From Rugamonas fusca (GTDB taxonomy: Bacteria; Pseudomonadota; Gammaproteobacteria; Burkholderiales; Burkholderiaceae_D), in contig NZ_JACEZS010000008.1 in assembly GCF_014042365.1 (NCBI RefSeq), positions 124,001-188,000 of the forward strand: a DNA stretch of 64,000 nucleotides, given 5' to 3'. Shown in pieces: positions 1 through 6,864 of the stretch. Position 1 is the first letter of the stretch. Every line of letters starts with the position of its first letter. The notes beneath the pieces were generated by a model. It searched no databases. It saw nothing but the letters and a program-made list of their open reading frames with translations, and was not told the DNA's origin. A program made the position numbers and the translations under genes.

Positions 1-1073
1 TGGTTGAACAAATTGGTACGCTGGGTAGCGTTGTTGTAGGCCTTGATCTCCACGCTGGTGCCGGCCGCGTTGACGGCACCGGAGAAAGCATTCTGGTAGA
101 ACTTGTCGTAGTCGGCGTAGCGGGTGCGGTTGCGCAGCATGGCGCCGTGGCCCAGGTCATGCTCGATCACGGCCGTGAAGGCGTCCATGCTGGCCCTGGC
201 GCGGCTCAGTTTTGCGTTGCCGAAGAAGGTGGACGGATCGGTGTCGAACGGCTTGCCCTGGTAGGACGGGATGCCGCGGTCGGCCGTGCGCTCGTCCTCG
301 AAATGCTCGTAGCCCAGCACCACGCTGGTGTTGGCGCCAGCGCGGATGCCCACCGTCGGGTTGATGCCGGAACGCTCGACCGTGACGCCATTGCGGAAGC
401 TGCCCGACTTCTCGTACAGGCCGTTCACGCGCACGGCCACGCCGTCGTTGACCACCTGGCCCACGTCGGCCGTCAGGCGGCGGTTGGCCCAGGAACCGAG
501 CGTGAGCGACGCTTCGCGGAGATTGTTCCACTCGGGCTGCTTGCTGACGCGGTTGATCACGCCGCCCGAACCGCCCCGGCCGAAGATCATCGCGTTCGCG
601 CCTTTCAGCGCTTCCACGCTGTCGATGTTGTAGAAGTCGCGGTAGTACTGCACGTCGTCGCGCATGCCGTCGATGAAGAAGTCGCCCGTCGAGCTGTTGC
701 CGCGGAAGACGGCCGTGTCGCGGTTGCCCTCGCCCTGCGCCGTCACCACGCCGGGCACGTAGCGGATCACGTCGGCCATCGATTGCATGGCCTGGTCGCG
801 GATCAGTTCCTTGGTCACCACCGTGATCGCTTGCGGCGTGTCGCGCAGCGCCGTGTCGGTCTTGGTGGCCGTGGTGCTGCGGCTGGCGCCGTAACCCGAT
901 TCGGCCGTGCCCGTGATCGTCACCTGCTGCATGGGCATGTCGTCATCCGCGCGCGCGGCCAGGTGGGCCAGCAGCGCGGATGCGCACGCGGCGCCGGCAA
1001 CCAGCCGGGCGGCGTGGGCGATGGTGGACAAGCGGGGCTGGATGGCGGGAACGGCGGAGGCGCGGCACGACAT
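1..1073 (-). CDS. TonB-dependent siderophore receptor (5' part, runs off left edge)
   Basis: Outer-membrane receptor that would import a ferric, probably catecholate-type, siderophore using TonB energy. Only about 357 codons are present. The ATG at 1073 is followed by a signal-like hydrophobic stretch (about residues 20-43), a TonB-box-like segment (MQQVTITG, about 48-55) and a full plug domain with RDTPQAITVV (about 77), FIDGMRDDVQYYRD and FGRGGSGGVINRV, which is the plug signature of Fiu-type receptors; the first barrel strands follow. A Fur box lies 18-40 bases upstream of the start, so iron repression is expected. The ligand cannot be told from sequence alone. Confidence 0.9.
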   Translation of the reverse strand, partial: MSCRASAVPAIQPRLSTIAHAARLVAGAACASALLAHLAARADDDMPMQQVTITGTAESGYGASRSTTATKTDTALRDTPQAITVVTKELIRDQAMQSMADVIRYVPGVVTAQGEGNRDTAVFRGNSSTGDFFIDGMRDDVQYYRDFYNIDSVEALKGANAMIFGRGGSGGVINRVSKQPEWNNLREASLTLGSWANRRLTADVGQVVNDGVAVRVNGLYEKSGSFRNGVTVERSGINPTVGIRAGANTSVVLGYEHFEDERTADRGIPSYQGKPFDTDPSTFFGNAKLSRARASMDAFTAVIEHDLGHGAMLRNRTRYADYDKFYQNAFSGAVNAAGTSVEIKAYNNATQRTNLFN

Positions 1074-1090
1074 GATTTCTTCCTTAATAC

Positions 1091-1113
1091 AAATGAGAAT
1101 GACTCGCATTATC
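1091..1113 (-). promoter_or_regulatory. Fur box upstream of the siderophore receptor
   Basis: Read on the minus strand, the segment contains AATGCGAGTCATTCTCATT, a close match to the GATAATGATAATCATTATC Fur consensus and to the AATGCGAATNATTCTCATT form common in beta- and gammaproteobacteria. It sits 18 bases before the receptor start, where bound Fe-Fur would block transcription. Confidence 0.8.
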
Positions 1114-1205
1114 AATTAAATTTTGAACAGAATCAACCACAATGCCCGCATGGCATCTCTGTGAAATCAAGTCCGGGAAGAAATCAGACAAACCGGGCCG
1201 CCGCG

Positions 1206-1550
1206 TCAACTGTGCCGTGCGCGGGAGTCGGCGGGCGCTTCGACACGCTCGTGGAGGCCGTAGTCGCGCACCACGGCGGCCACGCGCAGCCGGTAATCCG
1301 CGAAGATGCGCGCCCGGCCCTGCGCCTGCAGTTCCCGGTGCGGCCCGAAATTACGCCAGCCGCGCACCGCCTCCTCGTCCCGCCAGAACGAGAGCGACAG
1401 TATCTTCCCCGGCTGCGACAGGCTCTCAAAGCGCTCTATCGACAAGAAGCCATCCATCGCCTCGAGGTGCGGGCGCAGCATGGCCGCGCCATCCAGGTAG
1501 GCCTGCCGGTGCTCGGCGTGCGGCACAACCTCAAAGATCACGGCGAACAT
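1206..1550 (-). CDS. Antibiotic biosynthesis monooxygenase (ABM) family protein
   Basis: A 114-residue single-domain protein of the dimeric alpha/beta-barrel (ABM) fold, soluble. Family features are [11 protein letters not shown] at the start, [15 protein letters not shown] in the middle, and [17 protein letters not shown] followed by HRELQAQGR and the closing [13 protein letters not shown]. Members range from quinol monooxygenases to enzymes of unknown substrate, so no reaction is assigned. Its ATG lies 20 bases inside the 3' end of the upstream NIPSNAP gene, so the two are probably translationally coupled. Both are divergent from an ArsR-type regulator that may control them. Confidence 0.8.
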   Translation of the reverse strand: MFAVIFEVVPHAEHRQAYLDGAAMLRPHLEAMDGFLSIERFESLSQPGKILSLSFWRDEEAVRGWRNFGPHRELQAQGRARIFADYRLRVAAVVRDYGLHERVEAPADSRARHS

Positions 1551-1878
1551 CGTGCGCCTCCTGATGCAGCGTACCGTCCACCACGTGCAGGAAGCTGCGC
1601 TCCTCGCGCAAGATGAAGCGTTTCTCCTGCGCCAGGCTGAAGTTGGCCCGCCCCTCCTCGTCGGTTTTCAAGCGCGCGCGGTAAGCCTCGTATGCCGCCA
1701 GGCTGTCGAAGGCGATCAAGCCCCACGCCACGTCGTTGCTGCCTTCGTGCGGCAGGAAATAGCCAACCAGGTTACCGCCGCAACGCGGAATGATGCGGCC
1801 CCAGTTCTCGGCGTACGCCTTGAAAGCTTCGCGTTGGAACGGATCGATCTGATAGCGGATGAAGCAGGTGATGGTCAT
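1531..1878 (-). CDS. NIPSNAP family protein
   Basis: A 115-residue protein of the NIPSNAP branch of the dimeric alpha/beta-barrel superfamily: [15 protein letters not shown] at the N-terminus, then a [21 protein letters not shown] segment and a C-terminal [16 protein letters not shown] helix, all typical of the family. The biochemical role of bacterial NIPSNAP proteins is not established. I place the start at 1878 because homology begins there; an in-frame start ten codons upstream exists but adds unconserved sequence. It forms a two-gene unit with the overlapping ABM-fold gene and is divergent from the ArsR-type gene across a 74-base gap with a perfect palindrome. Confidence 0.8.
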   Translation of the reverse strand: MTITCFIRYQIDPFQREAFKAYAENWGRIIPRCGGNLVGYFLPHEGSNDVAWGLIAFDSLAAYEAYRARLKTDEEGRANFSLAQEKRFILREERSFLHVVDGTLHQEAHDVRRDL

Positions 1879-1930
1879 GGTGCCCTCGTGGTTGTGCAGT
1901 GCGCCCACTATACGAGCTTGTCGCTGGCAG

Positions 1931-1954
1931 ATGGTTCGACTAAGATCGAACCAT
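1931..1954. promoter_or_regulatory. Perfect 9-bp inverted repeat, candidate operator
   Basis: The arms atggttcga and tcgaaccat are exact reverse complements separated by the six bases ctaaga. The right arm covers the first two bases of the ArsR-type gene's start codon (ATG at 1953), and the repeat sits in the only gap between the divergent NIPSNAP and regulator genes. ArsR-family dimers bind such palindromes, so self-repression plus control of the neighbour is a reasonable inference. Confidence 0.6.
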
Positions 1955-2684
1955 GAAAGACGGCCCCAACATCATCGGCATCGCCGCGCTGATCGGCGAC
2001 CACGCGCGCGCCGAAGTGCTGACTGCGCTCATGTCCGGCATGGCGCTGACCGCCACCGAACTGGCCGAAGTGGCTGGCGTGACCAAGCAGACCATCAGCA
2101 GCCACCTGGCCAAGCTGGTCGACGCCAGGCTGCTGGTGGTGGAGGCACAAGGCCGGCACCGCTATTTCCGCCTGGCCGATCAGGACGTGGCGCAATTACT
2201 TGAGTCGCTCATGAACGTCGCATTCCGCAGCGGCGCGGTACGCACGCGATCGAGCCCGCGCGAGCCGGCGCTGCGCAAGGCACGCGTGTGCTATGACCAC
2301 CTTGCCGGCGAACTGGGCGTACTCCTGTACGACCAGCTGCTACGCTCGGACGCCTTCACCTTCGGCGCCCATGGCGTTGCACTGACACCGGCAGGCCATC
2401 AATGCGTGCGGGCGCTGGGCATCGATACACAGGCGCTGCACGCCAACCGGCGACGGGCCTTCTGCCGCACCTGCCTGGACTGGAGTGAGCGGCGCCACCA
2501 CCTCGCCGGTTCGCTCGGCAGCGCGCTGCTGGCGCGCTTCGAGGCACTGGGCTGGGCGCGGCGGGCAACCGATTCCCGTGTCATCACATTCAGCGCCACA
2601 GGCGAACAGGCGCTGCGCGGCTGGCTGGCCGATGCCGCCGGCGAAGCGGCGCGCAGCGTGGCGACGCCCATCGCGCCAGCGTGA
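1953..2684 (+). CDS. ArsR-family winged-helix transcriptional regulator
   Basis: A 243-residue DNA-binding protein. Residues 1-85 form an ArsR-type winged helix with [20 protein letters not shown] as the helix-turn-helix and RHRYFRL as the wing. A longer C-terminal domain follows (about 95-235) with [17 protein letters not shown], a Cys-containing motif found in a subgroup of long ArsR-like regulators. There is no classical arsenic-site CVC in the recognition helix. The gene is divergent from NIPSNAP/ABM, and a perfect palindrome covers its start codon, implying autoregulation. The effector is unknown. Confidence 0.8.
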   Translation: MKDGPNIIGIAALIGDHARAEVLTALMSGMALTATELAEVAGVTKQTISSHLAKLVDARLLVVEAQGRHRYFRLADQDVAQLLESLMNVAFRSGAVRTRSSPREPALRKARVCYDHLAGELGVLLYDQLLRSDAFTFGAHGVALTPAGHQCVRALGIDTQALHANRRRAFCRTCLDWSERRHHLAGSLGSALLARFEALGWARRATDSRVITFSATGEQALRGWLADAAGEAARSVATPIAPA

Positions 2685-2749
2685 TGCGGCGCCAAACCAG
2701 GCGTCCTCCGAACAACCTCGCACCTGGCGCCACAACGGAATAAATAGAG

Positions 2750-2768
2750 CCCGGCGTCTATCGCCGGG
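2750..2768 (+). terminator. Hairpin after the ArsR-type gene
   Basis: cccggcg and cgccggg form a perfect 7-bp stem around tctat, 66 bases after the regulator's stop and 42 bases before the next start. No T-tract follows, so termination by this hairpin alone is uncertain. Confidence 0.3.
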
Positions 2769-2809
2769 GCGCTATCATGACGTCGCTGATGAACTAACAT
2801 GGGCCACGT

Positions 2810-4168
2810 ATGGCAGATATGCTGATCAAGTTGCACCGCAATCCCCTCACCTCGCGCCTGGTCAAGGCGCTGGGCGTGCCCAATCCCGTCACGCTGGCGC
2901 GGGCCGATGGCGGCTATGCCGAGCGGCCATTCGAAGGCAAGCAGGCGCTGTTGTGCCGCAGTCCCGGTGGCTACGCGGCCGACGTCCTGCTGCATGCCCT
3001 GGCCGACGCCGGCGCCAGCCACGCCGACCGGCTGCCGCCGGACAGCACCGCGCGCGCCGACATCGTCGTGATGGACGCCACCGGTTGCGCCGCCCCCGCC
3101 GACTATCGCGCGCTGTACGACGCGTTCCACCCCATCATGCGCCGCATCGCCCGCAACGGCCGGGTGCTGCTGGTGGCGGCCAGCCCGGCCGACTGCACGA
3201 CGCCGGCCGCGCTGGCCGTCTGCCGTGGCATGGAAGGCTTCGTGCGCAGCCTGGCGAAAGAACTGGGGCCGAAAGGCATCACCGTCAACCAGTTGTACGT
3301 GGAGCGCGCCGCGCTGGCGCGGCTGGCGGGGCCGCTGCGTTTCTTCTGCGGCGTGCCATCGACCTACGTGACGGGCCAGGTGCTGCACGTGACGGCGCAA
3401 GCAACGGCGCCAGCGGACACGCCGTTCAGCAAGGCGCTGGCCGGCAAGGTGGCGCTGGTGACGGGCGCGGCCCGTGGCATCGGCCGGGCCACGGCCGAAC
3501 GGCTGGCGCAGGAAGGCGCCACCGTGGTGGCGCTGGACGTGCCGGCGGCCGAGGAGGAACTGCGGCGCGTCTGCGTATCGTTCGGCGGGGTGCCGCTGGC
3601 GATGGATATCGCGTCGGAAGCGGCGCCCAGAGAGCTGGCCGGCTTCCTGGCCGAGCGCTTCGGCGGGGTCGACATCATGGTCCATAACGCCGGCATCACA
3701 CGCGACAGGACCTTGGCCAATATGACCGCGCCGCAATGGGATCTCGTCATGCAGATCAACCTGGCGGCCGTGATGGCGATCGACGCGCAGTTGCTGCAAC
3801 GGGGCCTGGTGAAACAGGATGGACGCATCGTCTGCCTGTCGTCCGTGAGCGGCGTGGCCGGCAATTTCGGCCAGACCAACTACGCCACCAGCAAGGCCGC
3901 GCTGATCGGCTACGTGGCCGCGCAAGCGCCGCTGCTGGCCGCGCGCGGCATCTGCATCAACGCCGTGGCGCCGGGCTTCATCCAGACCGCCATGACGGAC
4001 CAGATGCCGTTCCTGACGCGCGAAATCGGCCGCCGCCTCAATTCGCTGAAGCAGGCCGGCCTGCCGCGCGACGTGGCCGAGCTGATCGCCTTCCTGGCCA
4101 CGCCGGGCGCTTGCGGCATCACGGGCAATACGGTGCGGGTGTGCGGCCAGGGGCTGATCGGGGCCTGA
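2810..4168 (+). CDS. High-molecular-weight 3-oxoacyl-ACP/CoA reductase (FabG-like SDR)
   Basis: A 452-residue cytoplasmic oxidoreductase predicted to reduce 3-oxoacyl thioesters with NAD(P)H. The C-terminal half (about 210-450) is a complete short-chain dehydrogenase with the cofactor motif TGAARGIGRA, NAG in VHNAGITRDRT, the catalytic Ser in CLSSVSGVAGN and YATSKAAL (YxxxK). The N-terminal about 200 residues are a second, degenerate Rossmann-like domain, as in the HMW FabG/FabG4 group; normal FabG is about 245 residues. It stands alone on the plus strand and converges on the beta-oxidation block, suggesting a role in acyl-chain metabolism rather than bulk fatty-acid synthesis, but this is inference. 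Confidence 0.85.
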   Translation: MADMLIKLHRNPLTSRLVKALGVPNPVTLARADGGYAERPFEGKQALLCRSPGGYAADVLLHALADAGASHADRLPPDSTARADIVVMDATGCAAPADYRALYDAFHPIMRRIARNGRVLLVAASPADCTTPAALAVCRGMEGFVRSLAKELGPKGITVNQLYVERAALARLAGPLRFFCGVPSTYVTGQVLHVTAQATAPADTPFSKALAGKVALVTGAARGIGRATAERLAQEGATVVALDVPAAEEELRRVCVSFGGVPLAMDIASEAAPRELAGFLAERFGGVDIMVHNAGITRDRTLANMTAPQWDLVMQINLAAVMAIDAQLLQRGLVKQDGRIVCLSSVSGVAGNFGQTNYATSKAALIGYVAAQAPLLAARGICINAVAPGFIQTAMTDQMPFLTREIGRRLNSLKQAGLPRDVAELIAFLATPGACGITGNTVRVCGQGLIGA

Positions 4169-4189
4169 ACGGAACGACGAGTGTTCAAA

Positions 4190-4207
4190 GGGCCGGCGCA
4201 CCGGCCC
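4190..4207. terminator. Symmetric hairpin between convergent genes
   Basis: gggccgg-cgca-ccggccc, a perfect 7-bp GC stem with a 4-base loop, lies in the 49-base gap between the converging reductase and hydratase genes, where it could serve both. There is no T-tract on either side. Confidence 0.4.
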
Positions 4208-4217
4208 CTGGTCTCAC

Positions 4218-4997
4218 TCAAGCGAACTTCGAAAAATCCGGCTTGCGCTTCTCGAAGAAGGCCGTGAACGCTTCCCTCGCCTCCGGCGCTTCCAGCATGG
4301 CGCCGAACAGCTTGTTCTCGGCCGTCATGGTTTGCGTGATGGCGGCGTTGCGGCTGGCCTTCATCAACTGCTTGGTGGCGCGCACGGAGCTGGCCGGCAA
4401 GGCCACCAGCTTGGCCGCTTGCGCGCGCGCGAACGGCAGCAGCTCGGCCACCGGCAGCACTTTCGATACCAGGCCCATGTCCAGCGCTTCCTGCGCCGGG
4501 AACGCTTCGCCCAGCATCAGCTTCTCGGCCGCGCGCGGGTAGCCGGCCACTTGCGTCAGCAGCAGGCTGGACGCGAACTCGGGGCACAGGCCCAGCTGCG
4601 AGAACGGCATCGAGAACTTGGCGTTGTCGGCCGCGTACACCAGGTCGCAGTGCATCAGCAGCGTGGTGCCGATGCCGACGGCCGCGCCGGCGACAGCCGC
4701 CACCACGGGCTTGGTGGTGCCGCTCAGCGCCAGCATGAAGCGGAACACGGCGCGGTCTTCGAGCGCCACGCCATCGCTGCTGCGCGCGCTTTTCAGGAAG
4801 TCTTCCAGGTCGTTACCGGCCGTGAAAATCTCGGGCTTGCCGGTGATCAGGATGGCGCGCACGGACGCGTCACGCTCGCCGTCGTTGATGGCGTCGGCCA
4901 TGCTCTGGTACATGGCGCTGGTGATGGCGTTCTTGCGCTCGGGGCGGTTGAATTCGATGGTCAGGATGCCGTCGGCCTTGCTGCTCAAAATTTCCAT
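4218..4997 (-). CDS. Enoyl-CoA hydratase/isomerase
   Basis: A 259-residue crotonase-fold enzyme that would hydrate or isomerise enoyl-CoA in fatty-acid breakdown. The oxyanion-hole segments are IFTAGNDLEDFL (about 54-65) and VAAVAGAAVGIGTTLL (about 99-114), and the acid-base Glu is in QLGLCPEFASS. The AGND variant in place of AGAD is common in PaaG/isomerase-like members, so it may act as an isomerase instead. It is the last gene of the minus-strand beta-oxidation block and is separated from the thiolase by a hairpin, so it may be expressed partly on its own. Confidence 0.85.
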   Translation of the reverse strand: MEILSSKADGILTIEFNRPERKNAITSAMYQSMADAINDGERDASVRAILITGKPEIFTAGNDLEDFLKSARSSDGVALEDRAVFRFMLALSGTTKPVVAAVAGAAVGIGTTLLMHCDLVYAADNAKFSMPFSQLGLCPEFASSLLLTQVAGYPRAAEKLMLGEAFPAQEALDMGLVSKVLPVAELLPFARAQAAKLVALPASSVRATKQLMKASRNAAITQTMTAENKLFGAMLEAPEAREAFTAFFEKRKPDFSKFA

Positions 4998-5016
4998 GTC
5001 GTCTCCAAAATAAGGA

Positions 5017-5047
5017 AAGGGCGCCGGGGAAAATCCGCAGCGCCCTT
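5017..5047 (-). terminator. Hairpin after the thiolase gene
   Basis: aagggcgc and gcgccctt form a perfect 8-bp stem with a 15-base loop just after the thiolase stop. On the minus strand it is followed by TTTCCTTATTTT, a loose T-tract. It could be a partial terminator between the thiolase and hydratase genes. Confidence 0.45.
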
Positions 5048-5074
5048 GATGCTCGCTATTCTAGCGTACCGGGT

Positions 5075-6271
5075 TTATACGCGCTCGAAGATACCTGCCG
5101 CGCCCATGCCGGCGCCGACGCACATGGTGACCATGCCGTACTTCAGGTTGTTACGGCGCAGGGCGTGCACCACGGTGGCGGCGCGGATGGCGCCCGTGGC
5201 GCCCAGCGGGTGGCCCAGCGCGATCGCGCCGCCCATCGGGTTGACCTTGGCCGTATCCAGGCCCAGGTCGCCGATCACGGCCAGCGCTTGCGCGGCGAAC
5301 GCTTCGTTCAGTTCGATCCAGTCCAGCTGGTCCTGGGTGATGCCGGCCAGGCGGCACGCTTCAGGAATGGCGAACTTGGGACCGATGCCCATGATTTCCG
5401 GTGGCACGCCCTTGACGGCGAACGACGAGAACTTGGCCAGCGGGGTCAGGTTGTGCTCGCGCAGGAATTTCTCCGACACGATCAGCAGCGCGCCGGCGCC
5501 GTCGGACATCTGCGAGCTGTTGGCGGCCGTGACGGAACCCTTGGCGGCGAACACGGGCTTGAGCTTGCCCAGCGATTCGAGCGTGCAGTCGGTGCGGGCG
5601 CCTTCGTCGGTGTCCACGGTGCGCTTCTTGATGGTGATTTCGCCCGTGGCCAGGTCAGGCGTGCGGGTGATGATCTCGACCGGGGTGGTTTCGTCCTTGA
5701 AGAAACCGGCCTGCTGGGCGGCGATGGCGCGGCGGTGCGATTCGACCGAGAACGCGTCCTGCGCTTCGCGCGACACTTTCCACTGCTGGGCGACCTTCTC
5801 GGCCGTCAGGCCCATGCCGTAAGCCATGCCCACGTTTTCGTCGGTGAACATGTTCAGGTTCATCGATGGATGGTGGCCCATCATCGGCACCATCGACATC
5901 GATTCCACGCCGCCGGCGATCATGGCGTCGGCCTGGCCCACGCGGATGCGGTCAGCGGCCATGGCGATGGCGGTGATGCCCGAGGCGCAGTAACGGTTGA
6001 CGGTCACGCCGCCGATGGTCTTGGGCATGCCGGCCAGCAGCACGGACTGGCGGGCGATGTTGAAGCCCTGCTCCGCTTCCGGGAACGAGCAGCCGATGAT
6101 GGCGTCGGTGATCAGGGCCGGGTCCAGGCCAGGCGCCTGGGCCAGCGCGTTTTGCAGCACGCGCACCAGCAGGTCGTCCGGACGGGTCTTGTTGAACATG
6201 CCGCGCGGCGCCTTGCCGATCGGGGTACGGGTAGCGGCGACGATGTATGCGTCTTGAAGTTGTTTGCTCAT
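5075..6271 (-). CDS. Acetyl-CoA C-acyltransferase (3-ketoacyl-CoA thiolase)
   Basis: A 398-residue thiolase that cleaves 3-ketoacyl-CoA with CoA to acetyl-CoA and a shortened acyl-CoA, the last step of beta-oxidation. The nucleophile is Cys95 in NRYCASGITA; NEAFAAQAL, the His motif GGAIALGHPLGATGA and the second Cys in CVGAGMGAAGIFE are all intact. Length is normal for the family. It lies 88 bases downstream of the thioesterase and in the same direction as the hydroxyacyl-CoA dehydrogenase and acyl-CoA dehydrogenase, completing a full cycle. A biosynthetic acetoacetyl-CoA thiolase is less likely in this context. Confidence 0.9.
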   Translation of the reverse strand: MSKQLQDAYIVAATRTPIGKAPRGMFNKTRPDDLLVRVLQNALAQAPGLDPALITDAIIGCSFPEAEQGFNIARQSVLLAGMPKTIGGVTVNRYCASGITAIAMAADRIRVGQADAMIAGGVESMSMVPMMGHHPSMNLNMFTDENVGMAYGMGLTAEKVAQQWKVSREAQDAFSVESHRRAIAAQQAGFFKDETTPVEIITRTPDLATGEITIKKRTVDTDEGARTDCTLESLGKLKPVFAAKGSVTAANSSQMSDGAGALLIVSEKFLREHNLTPLAKFSSFAVKGVPPEIMGIGPKFAIPEACRLAGITQDQLDWIELNEAFAAQALAVIGDLGLDTAKVNPMGGAIALGHPLGATGAIRAATVVHALRRNNLKYGMVTMCVGAGMGAAGIFERV

Positions 6272-6359
6272 TTTATTCTTTCAAAAATTTTTGATCGAAG
6301 TTCTGTCGAAGTTCTGTCGAATCTGTTTCACCAGCCCGGGGGCGCGGGTCTGCTTGGTC

Positions 6360-6860
6360 TCAGGCGCGCTTCTCGGACAAATACCAGTCCACTTGGACCT
6401 GTGCGGCCAGCGTACCGGCGGCGTCGAAAATATCGACCTCCACCGGGAACGCCACCTTGCCGGCCGATTTGAGCTCGGCCTTGAGCGCGGCCAGGTCGCC
6501 CGGTACCCGGCCTTCGGCGCGGGTGGCGCCCTTGGCGACCTTCTGGTACTGGATGCGCGACTCCTTGGCCACGGGGCGCAAGCCCACGATCAGGTCCGCG
6601 AAGCCGCCCGCCATGGCCGCGCCGGAAGCCGTTTCGGCCAGCGTGAACAAGGCCCCGGCGTGCTGCGTGCCCAGGTGGTTGTTGAGCTTCGGGTCTTCCG
6701 GCATCGACACCTTGGCGGTGCCGTTGCCGATTTCATCGATCCGGATCCCCAGCAAGCGCACGAAAGGCAGGGTGTCCATCATCTGTTGCTTGATACGTTC
6801 GTACACCATGCTCGGCCTCACGCGCAGTAAAACTTTGAATGCCAGGGACAGGATCGACAT
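6360..6860 (-). CDS. PaaI/DUF4442-type hotdog thioesterase
   Basis: A 166-residue hotdog-fold protein predicted to hydrolyse acyl-CoA thioesters. The family core is seen at LNNHLGTQHAGALFTLAET (about 82-100), where the helix-start residues of PaaI-like thioesterases lie, and GGFADLIVGLRPVAKES follows. The start ATG at 6860 comes four bases after the upstream dehydrogenase stop, so it is surely in the same operon. It could release CoA when acyl-CoA intermediates accumulate; the substrate is unknown. Confidence 0.8.
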   Translation of the reverse strand: MSILSLAFKVLLRVRPSMVYERIKQQMMDTLPFVRLLGIRIDEIGNGTAKVSMPEDPKLNNHLGTQHAGALFTLAETASGAAMAGGFADLIVGLRPVAKESRIQYQKVAKGATRAEGRVPGDLAALKAELKSAGKVAFPVEVDIFDAAGTLAAQVQVDWYLSEKRA

Positions 6861-6864
6861 GACC

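Noticed and set aside
2399..4201. A 600-codon minus-strand frame antisense to the ArsR-type and FabG-like genes
   Set aside because: Shadow of two well-supported plus-strand genes; composition is His/Arg/Gln-rich without motifs.
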